A DNA stretch of 64,000 nt from JACVRW01 sp963716215. GTDB taxonomy: Bacteria; Actinomycetota; Thermoleophilia; Solirubrobacterales; Thermoleophilaceae. The stretch spans positions 2,108,001 through 2,172,000 of the forward strand of contig OY970298.1 in assembly GCA_963716215.1 (NCBI GenBank), read 5' to 3'. The position numbers were made by a program, and so were the translations under genes. Position 1 is the stretch's first letter. Each line of letters starts with the position of its first letter. Shown here piece by piece: positions 8,462 to 15,990 of the stretch. Under the pieces are notes generated by a model, which was not told the DNA's origin, made no database searches, and was given only the letters and a program-made list of their open reading frames with translations.

Positions 8462-9304
8462 CTACAGCACGAGCCACCGCAGCGCGCCGTTGAGCACGTC
8501 GGCGCGCTCCCACTGCAGGAAGTGCCCGGCGCCCTGCACGACGAACGGCCCGGCTCGGTTCGGGAAGGCCGCCTCCATCCGCTGGGGGAAGTCGGCGGGG
8601 ATCACGTGGTCCTCGGGCCCGTACAGGATCAGCGTGGGCGTGGGGTTCGACTCGAGCAGCCGGGGCAGCTCGGGCGCCTGGCGCGGCCCGCCGGCGTACT
8701 CGTAGTTGGCGATCGAGGCGCGGAAGTGGTCGGCGTCGGCGAAGGGCTCCGTCATGCGCTCCACGTCCTCGCGGGCGAACGCGCCGGGCGCGGCCCAGAA
8801 GCGCGAGCCGTAGAAGGTGGCCACGTAGCGGCGCCGCCTGTCGGGGCTGTCGAGCTCGGCGGCCAGGCCGTCGGCGTCCTTGGCGTGGCGGACGAAGTAG
8901 TCGGCCGCCATACGGCTCACCCGCGGCAGCTCCGGCGGCCCGTCCGCCAGCAGCGGCGGGATCGTGTTGAACAGGCAGAGGCGCTCCACGAGCCCGTCGT
9001 AGCGCAGCGACAGGTCCTGCGCGATCACCCCGCCCAGGTCCCCGCCGCAGACCGCGATCCGCTCGTGCCCGAGCTCGCCCACGAGCCCGGCGAGGTCGGC
9101 CGAGTGGGCGGCCACGTCGTAGCGGTCGTCCGGCGCCAGGGGCGAGTCGCCGAAGCCGCGCAGGTCGGGGGCGATCACCTCGAAGCCGGCGTCGGCGAGC
9201 GGCTCGACGTTGCGCTCCCAGATGCGCCGCGTCTCCGGCCATCCGTGCAGCAGGAGCAGCGGGTTGCCGCCGCGCCCGGCGTGGTCATAGGCCAGCGAGA
9301 CCAT
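8462..9304 (-). CDS. Alpha/beta hydrolase, epoxide-hydrolase / dehalogenase type
   Basis: 280 residues. LLLLHGWPETRRIW carries the oxyanion HGWP motif, PDLRGFGDS is the second strand motif, and the nucleophile elbow is GGDLGG with Asp instead of Ser, which is typical of epoxide hydrolases and haloalkane dehalogenases. Near the C-terminus, ILYGPEDHVI holds the acid and GAGHFLQWE the catalytic His. Substrate cannot be told. Divergent from leuS with only 29 bases between the start codons. Confidence 0.85.
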   Translation of the reverse strand: MVSLAYDHAGRGGNPLLLLHGWPETRRIWERNVEPLADAGFEVIAPDLRGFGDSPLAPDDRYDVAAHSADLAGLVGELGHERIAVCGGDLGGVIAQDLSLRYDGLVERLCLFNTIPPLLADGPPELPRVSRMAADYFVRHAKDADGLAAELDSPDRRRRYVATFYGSRFWAAPGAFAREDVERMTEPFADADHFRASIANYEYAGGPRQAPELPRLLESNPTPTLILYGPEDHVIPADFPQRMEAAFPNRAGPFVVQGAGHFLQWERADVLNGALRWLVL

Positions 9305-9312
9305 CGCGCGCG

Positions 9313-9318
9313 ACTGTA
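9313..9318 (-). promoter_or_regulatory. -10 hexamer TACAGT for the hydrolase gene
   Basis: On the minus strand TACAGT ends 8 bases before the ATG at 9304. It overlaps by two bases the candidate leuS -10 (TACCCT, 9317-9322) on the other strand. Confidence 0.45.
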
Positions 9319-9322
9319 CCCT
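9317..9322 (+). promoter_or_regulatory. Candidate -10 hexamer TACCCT for leuS
   Basis: Lies 11 bases before the ATG at 9334; together with the opposite-strand hexamer at 9313-9318 it forms an interlocked divergent promoter. Confidence 0.35.
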
Positions 9323-9333
9323 TGCCGTCCACC

Positions 9334-11733
9334 ATGGACCGCTACGACCCGAAGACGATCGAGCCGAAGTGGCAGCGCGTCTGGGCCGACGAGCACACGT
9401 GGGAGGTGTCGAACGAGCCCGACGACCGCCCCAAGGCCTACGTGCTCGAGATGCTCCCGTACCCGTCCGGAGAGCCCCACATCGGGCACCTGAAGAACTA
9501 CGCCCTCGGCGACGCGATCGCGCACTTCTGGCGCCGCGGCGGCTACCGCGTGCTGCACCCGATGGGCTACGACGCGTTCGGCCTCCCGGCCGAGAACCAC
9601 GCGATCAAGACGGGCCAGCACCCGCGCGAGTCCACCGAGAGCTCGATCCGCGAGTTCCAGCGCCAGTTCCGTGAGTGGGGGGTCTCGATCGACTGGACGC
9701 GCGAGTTCGGCACGCACGAGCCGCGCGTGTACCGCTGGACCCAGTGGATCTTCCTGCGGCTGTTCGAGCGTGGCCTCGCCTACCGCAAGGAGGCGGCGGT
9801 CAAGTGGTGCCCCAACGACGCCACCGTGCTCGCCAACGAGCAGGTGATCGACGGGCGTTGCGAGCGCTGCGGCCACGAGGTCGAGGTGCGCCAGCTCGAG
9901 CAGTGGTTCTTCCGCATCACCGAGTACGCCGACCGGCTACTCGACGACATGCAGACGATCGACTGGCCGCGGCACGTCGTGACGATGCAGGAGAACTGGA
10001 TCGGCCGCTCCGAGGGCGCCGAGGTGGTATTCCGCTGCGAGGAGCTAGGCATCGACTACCCCGTCTTCACGACGCGCCCGGACACGCTCTTCGGCGCGAC
10101 CTTCTTCGTGATGGCGCCGGAGCACCCGGACGTGTTCAGGCTGAACGACTCGCCCGAGGTGCACGCGTACGTGAACCGCGCACTCAACGAGTCGGTCGAG
10201 GAGCGCGGCTCCGAGCACAAGCCGAAGACGGGCGTGGCGCTCGGTCGCACGGTGACGAACCCGGTCACCGGCGAGCAGATCCCGATGTACGTGGCCGACT
10301 ACGTGCTGATGGAGTACGGCACCGGAGCGATCATGGCGGTGCCGGCGCACGACGAGCGCGACTTCGACTTCGCGACCGCCTTCGACCTGCCGATCCGGCG
10401 CGTGATCGAGTGCGGCGACCTGCCCTGCACCGACGACGGCCCGATGGTCAACTCGGGCCGCTTCGACGGGATGCACAACCGCGAGGCCTACGGGGCGATC
10501 GTGGACTGGGTGGACTCCGAGGGCCTCGGCCACCGATCGATCAACTATCGCCTGCGCGACTGGCTGCTGTCGCGCCAGCGCTACTGGGGCTGCCCGATTC
10601 CGGTCGTGTACTGCGAGGAGCACGGCATCGTCGCTGTGCCAGACGACCAGCTGCCGGTGGAGCTGCCCGACGTGGAGGACTACGCGCCCAAGGGCAAGCC
10701 GCCGCTGGCGGCGGCCGAGGACTGGGTGAACACCACCTGCCCGACCTGCGGCGGGCCGGCGCGGCGCGAGACCGACACGATGGACACGTTCGTCGACTCG
10801 TCCTGGTACTTCCTGCGCTACTGCGACCCTCACAACGACGCGGAGCCCTTCGACCGCGCGATCGCCGACTACTGGATGCCGGTCGACCAGTACATCGGCG
10901 GCGTGGAGCACGCGATCCTGCACCTGCTGTACGCGCGCTTCTTCGTGAAGGCGCTCGCCGACATGGGCTACCTCGGCGTGCAGGAGCCGTTCGCGCGCCT
11001 GTTCACCCAGGGGATGATCCTCCGCGACGGCGACAAGATGTCCAAGTCGAAGGGCAACGTGGTGTCGCCGGAGTCGGTGATCGACCGGTTCGGCGTCGAC
11101 GCTGCGCGCTGCTACGTGCTGTTCCTCGGACCGCCGGGCCAGGACGCCGACTGGTCCGAGGAGGGCGTCGGCGGTGTCAGCCGCTTCCTGTCGCGACTGT
11201 GGACGGCCGCCGGTCAGGCCGAGGCGGATGCCGGCGAGCCGGACGGCGAGCCGACCGACCTGCTGCGCAAGGCCCACTGGGCGATCGACAAGGTCACGCG
11301 CGACATGCAGGGCAGGTTCGCGTTCAACACGGCGATCGCCGCGGTCATGGAGCTTGTCAACGAGATCTACCGCGAGCGCGAGTCCGCGCCGCCCTCGCAC
11401 GTGCGCTTCGCGGTCGCCACCGCCGGCTCGCTGATCTTCCCGTTCGCCCCCCATCTGGGGTCCGAGGTCTACGACCGGATGACCGGCGAGCGCGTCTGGG
11501 AGGCGCCGTGGCCGGTCGCCGACCCGGCGCTGCTGGCCAGCGACGAGATCCAGCTGGTGGTGCAGCTCAACGGCAAGCTGGTCGACCGGGTGAGCGCCCC
11601 GGCCGAGGCCTCGCGCGAGCAGCTCGAGGAGATCGCGCGCGGCTCGGGCAAGCTCGCGTCGCGGCTCAACGGCAAGCAGATCGTGAAGGCGGTCGTGGTG
11701 CCGGGTAAGCTCGTCAACTTCGTGGTCAAGTGA
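9334..11733 (+). CDS. leuS: Leucyl-tRNA synthetase
   Basis: About 799 residues from ATG 9334 (a TTG at 9322 would add four). The HIGH-class signature is PYPSGEPHIGHLKNY, the second signature is DKMSKSKGN, and the CP1 editing domain includes FTTRPDTLFGATF and GTGAIMAVPAHDERD. A Zn-type insertion with Cys pairs is seen (CPTCGGPARRETDTMDTF). The C-terminal domain ends GSGKLASRLNGKQIVKAVVVP. Charges tRNA-Leu with leucine and hydrolyses mischarged products. Full length; the stop overlaps the next gene's GTG. Confidence 0.97.
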   Translation: MDRYDPKTIEPKWQRVWADEHTWEVSNEPDDRPKAYVLEMLPYPSGEPHIGHLKNYALGDAIAHFWRRGGYRVLHPMGYDAFGLPAENHAIKTGQHPRESTESSIREFQRQFREWGVSIDWTREFGTHEPRVYRWTQWIFLRLFERGLAYRKEAAVKWCPNDATVLANEQVIDGRCERCGHEVEVRQLEQWFFRITEYADRLLDDMQTIDWPRHVVTMQENWIGRSEGAEVVFRCEELGIDYPVFTTRPDTLFGATFFVMAPEHPDVFRLNDSPEVHAYVNRALNESVEERGSEHKPKTGVALGRTVTNPVTGEQIPMYVADYVLMEYGTGAIMAVPAHDERDFDFATAFDLPIRRVIECGDLPCTDDGPMVNSGRFDGMHNREAYGAIVDWVDSEGLGHRSINYRLRDWLLSRQRYWGCPIPVVYCEEHGIVAVPDDQLPVELPDVEDYAPKGKPPLAAAEDWVNTTCPTCGGPARRETDTMDTFVDSSWYFLRYCDPHNDAEPFDRAIADYWMPVDQYIGGVEHAILHLLYARFFVKALADMGYLGVQEPFARLFTQGMILRDGDKMSKSKGNVVSPESVIDRFGVDAARCYVLFLGPPGQDADWSEEGVGGVSRFLSRLWTAAGQAEADAGEPDGEPTDLLRKAHWAIDKVTRDMQGRFAFNTAIAAVMELVNEIYRERESAPPSHVRFAVATAGSLIFPFAPHLGSEVYDRMTGERVWEAPWPVADPALLASDEIQLVVQLNGKLVDRVSAPAEASREQLEEIARGSGKLASRLNGKQIVKAVVVPGKLVNFVVK

Positions 11734-12167
11734 GCACCGAGCCCCCCCGATCCACCCAGGTGCCTGTCGGTCCTCTGATCGCCTCGATCGGGGCCGTGCT
11801 GCTGATCGTCAGCCTGTTTCTCGACTGGTACGACGAGATCACCGGCTTCACGGTGTTCGAGTTCCTCGACCTGCTGCTCGTGATCATGGCCCTGCTCACG
11901 ATCGCGTCGCTGGTCGGCGGGCTCGGCGTGGTGCGGCCCGCCCCGTCGCCGAAGGTGTCGCTCGCGGTCGCGATCTTCACGGTGCTTGTGGTGGCGTCGC
12001 AGCTCGTGAACCATCCGCCGGCCGCCGCTGGCGTCGACGGGCCGGGCAAGGACATCGGCATCTGGCTGGCGCTGGCCGGCGCAGGTCTGATGGTCGCCGG
12101 CGCCGTGCTCGGCTACGCGCGCATCTCGCTCGCCGTGGAGGCCCGGCAGCGTCCGGGCGAGCCCTGA
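11730..12167 (+). CDS. Small four-helix membrane protein
   Basis: 145 residues with four predicted membrane helices (about residues 14-30, 43-66, 76-92 and 109-130) and a soluble C-terminal tail. No recognised family motif. The GTG start overlaps the leuS stop (GTGA), and its own stop overlaps the next gene. The conserved-looking residues are WYDEITGFTVFEFLDLLL between helices 1 and 2. I do not recognise a function. Confidence 0.7.
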   Translation: MSTEPPRSTQVPVGPLIASIGAVLLIVSLFLDWYDEITGFTVFEFLDLLLVIMALLTIASLVGGLGVVRPAPSPKVSLAVAIFTVLVVASQLVNHPPAAAGVDGPGKDIGIWLALAGAGLMVAGAVLGYARISLAVEARQRPGEP

Positions 12168-12601
12168 GCTACGTCGCCGTCGTCGGCCCCGGCGACCAGC
12201 CGACCGCCGCCGCGGCCGAGGTCGGGCGGCTCGTCGCCGAACGCGGGGCCGTGCTGGTGTGCGGCGGACTCGGTGGGGCGATGGAGGCCGCCTGCCGCGG
12301 CGCTCGCGAGGGCGGGGGAACGACCGTCGGGATCCTGCCCGGCTCGGACCGCGGCGAGGCGAACCCGTACGTCGACGTCGCGCTCCCGACGGGGCTGGGC
12401 GAGGCGCGCAACGCACTCGTGGTGCGCGCCGCGGACGCCGTGATCGCCGTCGGCGGCGGTTACGGCACGCTCTCCGAGATCGCGCTGGCGCTGAAGGCCG
12501 GCAAGCCCGTGGTCGGCGTGGGCACGTGGTCGATCGAGGGCGTCCAGGCGGCCGACGGGCCCGAGGCGGCCGTAGCCGCCGCGTTCGCCGCCCTGACCTA
12601 G
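12164..12601 (+). CDS. LOG-like (TIGR00725-type) Rossmann-fold protein, probable CTG start
   Basis: The fold begins with SYVAVVGPGDQPTAAAAEVG (strand 1 and nucleotide loop) and continues CGGLGGAMEAACRGA, EARNALVVRAADAVIAVGGG and GYGTLSEIALALKAGKPVVG, which matches the lysine-decarboxylase-like/LOG superfamily related to cytokinin-activating nucleotide phosphoribohydrolases. There is no ATG, GTG or TTG in frame before strand 1; the CTG at 12164, forming CTGA with the upstream stop, is the only sensible start. A GTG at 12251 would delete the first strand. 145 residues. Substrate unknown. Confidence 0.75.
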   Translation: MSYVAVVGPGDQPTAAAAEVGRLVAERGAVLVCGGLGGAMEAACRGAREGGGTTVGILPGSDRGEANPYVDVALPTGLGEARNALVVRAADAVIAVGGGYGTLSEIALALKAGKPVVGVGTWSIEGVQAADGPEAAVAAAFAALT

Positions 12602-12604
12602 ACT
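12599..12604 (+). promoter_or_regulatory. -10 hexamer TAGACT, leaderless decarboxylase gene
   Basis: TAGACT begins within the stop codon of the preceding gene and ends 9 bases before the ATG at 12614. No Shine-Dalgarno sequence is present. Confidence 0.45.
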
Positions 12605-12613
12605 CGCCCGGCG

Positions 12614-14089
12614 ATGCCGGCCTCCCAGTCCGACACCCCGTACATGGACGCGCTGCGCGCTTGGGCCGAGCGCGAACCGGCGCGGCTGCACGTGCCGGGC
12701 CACAAGGGAGGGGCTGGGGCCGATCCGCGCCTCGTCGACGCGATCGGCGAGCGGGCGCTGGCACTCGACATCCCGGCGCTGATGTGGGGCATCGACGTGG
12801 GGGTGGAGCCCACGCCGTTCGCCGAAGCGCAGCGCCTGGCGGCCGAGGCCTGGGGCGCCCGGCGCACATGGTTCCTCGTCAACGGTGCGTCTCAGGGCAA
12901 CCACGTGGCGCTGCTCACGCTGGCCCACGCGGGCGAGCGCGTCGTGCTGCAGCGCAACGCGCACTCGAGCACGGTCGACGCGCTGGTGCTGTCCGGTCTG
13001 CGCCCGACCTTCGCGGCGCCGGAGCTCGACCCGGACCTGCACATCGCCCACTGCCTGACGCCGGAGACGCTGGAGCGCGCGCTGCGGGACACGCCCGGGG
13101 CGGTGGCCGCGTCGGTCGTGTCGCCGACCTACTTCGGCGCGATTGCCGACGTCCGCGCCCTCGCCGACGTCGCGCACGGGCGCGGGGTGCCGCTGGTCGT
13201 GGACGAGTCGTGGGGGGCACATCTCGCCTTCAGCGACGAGCTGCCGGCGCACGCGCTGTCGCTGGGCGCCGACCTCGTGGTGTCGAGCATCCACAAGATC
13301 GTCGGCAGCCTCACCCAGTCGGCGATGGTGCACCTGGGTCACGGCGACCTGATCGACCCAGACGTGGTCGACCGCTGCGTGACGCTGGTCGAGTCGACCA
13401 GCCCCAACGCGCTGCTGGGCGCGTCGCTCGACTCGGCGCGCCGCGCTGCTGTGGTCGACGGGCAGGCGCTGCTGGCCGAGACGCTGCGCGGGCTGGCCGA
13501 CACGCGCGAGGCGGTGCGCGAGGTGCCGGGCCTCGACGTGCTCGACGAGCGCCTGGCGGGAGCTCCGGGGGTGTTCGCCTACGACCCGCTGCGGCTCTGC
13601 ATCGACGTGCGGGGAACGCTGGCGAGCGGGTACGAGCTGGCCCGGCGCGTGCGCGAGCAGGACGACGTGCACGTGGAGCTCGCCGGGGAGAACGTGGTGG
13701 TGGCGGTGTTCGGGATGGGGGAGGACGCGACCGCCGCGGGCGAGCGGCTGGTCGCGGCCCTGCACCACGCGGTCGAGTCGGTGAGCGCCGACGAGCGCGA
13801 CCCCGAGCCCGAGGTGTTCGCCCCCCCGCCGCCGTGGGGCGAGCTGGCGATGACGCCCCGCGAGGCGTTCCTGGGCCGCCAGGAGGTGGTCCCGGTGCGC
13901 GAGGCGGTCGGGCGCGTCGCGGCCGAGTCGCTGGCCGCCTATCCGCCCGGGATCCCGAACGTGCTGCCCGGGGAGCGGCTGACCGCGGAGACGCTCGACT
14001 ACATCCAGCAGGCGCTCGACCACGGCGGGTCGCTGCGGGGTGCGAGCGATCGGGCGCTGCGGACGCTGCGAGTGGCGGTCGAGCGCTAG
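12614..14089 (+). CDS. Orn/Lys/Arg decarboxylase family PLP enzyme
   Basis: 491 residues. LHVPGHKGG near the N-terminus, FLVNGASQGNHVA, VVDESWGAHLAF and SSIHKIVGSLTQSAMVH (PLP-binding Lys) match the prokaryotic Orn/Lys/Arg decarboxylase group I fold, in the short Bacillus SpeA-like form. The C-terminal decarboxylase domain is present (PWGELAMTPREAFLGRQE, PPGIPNVLPGE). Decarboxylates arginine, lysine or ornithine to a polyamine precursor; which one cannot be decided by eye. The converging neighbour is an amidinotransferase-fold enzyme that could use arginine or agmatine-like substrates, which mildly favours arginine. Confidence 0.85.
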   Translation: MPASQSDTPYMDALRAWAEREPARLHVPGHKGGAGADPRLVDAIGERALALDIPALMWGIDVGVEPTPFAEAQRLAAEAWGARRTWFLVNGASQGNHVALLTLAHAGERVVLQRNAHSSTVDALVLSGLRPTFAAPELDPDLHIAHCLTPETLERALRDTPGAVAASVVSPTYFGAIADVRALADVAHGRGVPLVVDESWGAHLAFSDELPAHALSLGADLVVSSIHKIVGSLTQSAMVHLGHGDLIDPDVVDRCVTLVESTSPNALLGASLDSARRAAVVDGQALLAETLRGLADTREAVREVPGLDVLDERLAGAPGVFAYDPLRLCIDVRGTLASGYELARRVREQDDVHVELAGENVVVAVFGMGEDATAAGERLVAALHHAVESVSADERDPEPEVFAPPPPWGELAMTPREAFLGRQEVVPVREAVGRVAAESLAAYPPGIPNVLPGERLTAETLDYIQQALDHGGSLRGASDRALRTLRVAVER

Positions 14090-14097
14090 CCGGGGCG

Positions 14098-14982
14098 TCA
14101 GCCCACTCGCTCGCGGCGGATCGCCTGCATCAGGCAGTGGGCGCCACCGCCGCCGAGCGTGAAGGATTGGAGCTCGGGGTCGTAGACGGTCAGGCCGAGC
14201 GCGCGCAGGCGGTCGTTGAGGTCCTTGGACTCGGCGGTCGAGAGCACGCGATCGCCCCCGAGGCACACGCCGTTGACGCCGAGCTTGAGAGCCGCGGCGA
14301 GGGTGACGGGGACGATCTCGACGCCCTTTCCCTCGAGCCAGCGGACGAACCCGGTGGAGGCCTGCTCGACGCAGACGGCCGCGAGCTTCTCGCCGAGCAT
14401 GCAGGCAAGAACGTCGATGTGGAGGAAGTGCGGTGGGATGCGCTCGACGCGCACCTCCCAGCCGTCGGCTTCGAGCCATTGCGCGACCTGGCGGGCGGCC
14501 TGCTCCTGGGTGCGCTCCTCGCCGGTGCCGATGGCGGCCACGCCCGGCTCGACGATCATGAAGTCGCCGCCCTCGAGCGAGCCGGCGGTGACCATGTCGT
14601 GGATCGGGATGCCCTGCTGCTGGTAGAAGCGGATCACGGGGGCGTACTCGCCGCGGCGCCAGTACTGCGCGCACTGGGTGACGATCGGACCCTGGGGCAC
14701 GTTGATGCTCGAGTCGCGCGCGAACACCTGGTAGGGGAGGTGCGGGTCGGGCTCGAGGAAGTGGACGTTGACGCCGTTCTCCTCGTAGACGGAGACCATC
14801 TCGGCGTGCTGGCGCAGCGCCTCGTCGCGGCTGAAGACGAGGTCGGAGGCGAGCGTCGCGCGCGAGATCGCGCTGGTGGGCAGCCAGTGGAAGTTGTCGG
14901 GGGGACAGAGCAGGACGTCGAGCAGTCGTCCGTACTCGGAGTCGACGCCCCAGGCGGGCTCGGTGGTTGGCTGCGCTTCCAT
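14098..14982 (-). CDS. Amidinotransferase / DDAH-like guanidino-group enzyme
   Basis: 294 residues from ATG 14982. The guanidine-modifying superfamily is recognised by ARDSSINVPQG, GSLEGGDFMIVEPG, PPHFLHIDVLACML (catalytic His) and the C-terminal GGGGAHCLMQAIRRE with the nucleophilic Cys. It resembles dimethylarginine dimethylaminohydrolase, arginine deiminase and glycine amidinotransferase families; the exact reaction cannot be assigned. Divergent from acylphosphatase with only 13 bases between start codons; converges on the decarboxylase gene. Confidence 0.82.
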   Translation of the reverse strand: MEAQPTTEPAWGVDSEYGRLLDVLLCPPDNFHWLPTSAISRATLASDLVFSRDEALRQHAEMVSVYEENGVNVHFLEPDPHLPYQVFARDSSINVPQGPIVTQCAQYWRRGEYAPVIRFYQQQGIPIHDMVTAGSLEGGDFMIVEPGVAAIGTGEERTQEQAARQVAQWLEADGWEVRVERIPPHFLHIDVLACMLGEKLAAVCVEQASTGFVRWLEGKGVEIVPVTLAAALKLGVNGVCLGGDRVLSTAESKDLNDRLRALGLTVYDPELQSFTLGGGGAHCLMQAIRRERVG

Positions 14983-14987
14983 AGGCT
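14982..14987 (+). promoter_or_regulatory. -10 hexamer TAGGCT for acyP
   Basis: Ends 8 bases before the acyP ATG (14996) and begins on the first base of the opposite gene's start codon. Confidence 0.45.
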
Positions 14988-14990
14988 CGG

Positions 14991-14996
14991 AGAGTA
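14991..14996 (-). promoter_or_regulatory. -10 hexamer TACTCT for the amidinotransferase-like gene
   Basis: On the minus strand TACTCT ends 8 bases before the ATG at 14982 and overlaps the first base of the acyP start codon, a mirror image of the acyP promoter. Confidence 0.45.
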
Positions 14997-15271
14997 TGAG
15001 CGAGGCGGTCCGACGCCGCGTGGTCGTGCGGGGCCATGTCCAGGGAGTGTTCTTCAGGGACAGCACGCGCCGCGAGGCACAGCGGCGCGGGGTGGCCGGG
15101 TGGGTGTGCAACCGCCCTGACGGAGCGGTGGAGGCGGTCTTCGAGGGACCAGCCGCGGCCGTGGAGGCGCTGGTGAAGTTCTGCACCGAGGGTCCGAGGG
15201 GCGCTGACGTCGACGGGGTCGACGTGACGGATGAGGCACCGGAGGGGCTGACGGGGTTCGAGGTGCGGTAG
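14996..15271 (+). CDS. acyP: Acylphosphatase
   Basis: 91 residues, the usual family size. RRRVVVRGHVQGVFFRDSTR contains the phosphate-binding GxVQGVxFR loop with catalytic Arg, and GWVCNRPDGAVEAVFEGP contains the catalytic Asn in the N-R-x-D/N-G motif. Hydrolyses carboxyl-phosphate bonds of small acyl phosphates. The ATG at 14996 is chosen because a TAGGCT hexamer sits 8 bases upstream and the product then has the standard length. Confidence 0.93.
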   Translation: MSEAVRRRVVVRGHVQGVFFRDSTRREAQRRGVAGWVCNRPDGAVEAVFEGPAAAVEALVKFCTEGPRGADVDGVDVTDEAPEGLTGFEVR

Positions 15272-15330
15272 GGGGCGGCCGGGCCCGCCCTCGGCGCGCG
15301 TGTCGATCAATTGGCTCAGTTGTCACACAC

Positions 15331-15359
15331 GTGACCCACCTGTCTGCCGCCCCTACCTA
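15331..15359 (+). promoter_or_regulatory. Candidate com promoter (GTGACC-N17-TACCTA)
   Basis: GTGACC at 15331 and TACCTA at 15354 are 17 bases apart. The inverted repeat GTCAC-N4-GTGAC at 15322-15335 overlaps the -35 and could bind a regulator. Transcription would begin close to the comEA GTG at 15372. Confidence 0.3.
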
Positions 15360-15371
15360 GCTTCCGCGGGC

Positions 15372-15990
15372 GTGCACCTGTCCGACGCCTCGCGAGTCAC
15401 CGTCCTGATCTGGATCGTCGCCGTCGCCCTGGGCGCGGTGGCGGTGATCCGGCTGGCTGACTCAGGCGGGAGTGGGACGGGGGCGCCCGTGCGGATCGAC
15501 CGCTCGCCGGGCAGCGACGCCGCGCCGGGGTCCGCGGCTGGCCGGGCCGGGCAAGCGATCTACGTGCACGTGGCAGGGGCGGTGCATCGGCCCGGACTGG
15601 TGCGGCTGCGAGCCGGCTCGCGGGTGGCAGTCGCGATCGAACGGGCCGGCGGGCCCCGTCGCCGCGCGGACCTCTCAGGCGTCAATCTGGCCGCGCAGCC
15701 TCGAGGACGGCCAACAGGTGGTGGTGCCGATGCGAGGAGCGGTAGCCGCCGCGGGCGGTGCCGCGACCGCAGACGCGGTGCCCGGCGCCGCCGGGGCGCC
15801 GAAGGCCAGCCTCGGTACCGCGACCATCGACCAGCTCGACGAGATCGACGGGATCGGCCCGACGCTGGCACAGCGGATCGTCGAGTACCGCACGGAGCAC
15901 GGTGGGTTCAGGTCGGTCCAAGAGCTCCGCGAGGTCGAGGGGATCGGGGAGAAGCGCTTCGAGACGCTCAGCGAGGCGCTGCAGCCGTGA
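15372..15990 (+). pseudogene. comEA: Competence protein ComEA, frameshifted near 15700
   Basis: The N-terminal part is read from GTG 15372: one membrane helix (RVTVLIWIVAVALGAVAVI) and an SLBB-type strand region (IYVHVAGAVHRPGLVRLRAG ... LSGVNLAAQP). At about 15697-15702 the homology moves to the +1 frame: LEDGQQVVVP, a linker, then two helix-hairpin-helix DNA-binding motifs (TIDQLDEIDGIGPTLAQRI and SVQELREVEGIGEKRFETL). Joining the frames gives a normal ComEA of about 205 residues, which binds incoming DNA outside the membrane. The shift fits one extra or two missing bases. The stop overlaps the comEC start (GTGA). Confidence 0.85.

Noticed and set aside
12113..15310. A 1065-codon open frame on the minus strand
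   Set aside because: It lies antisense to the LOG-like and decarboxylase genes and out of frame with the amidinotransferase-like gene, has Arg/His/Pro-rich composition and no recognisable domain. It is a by-product of high GC.
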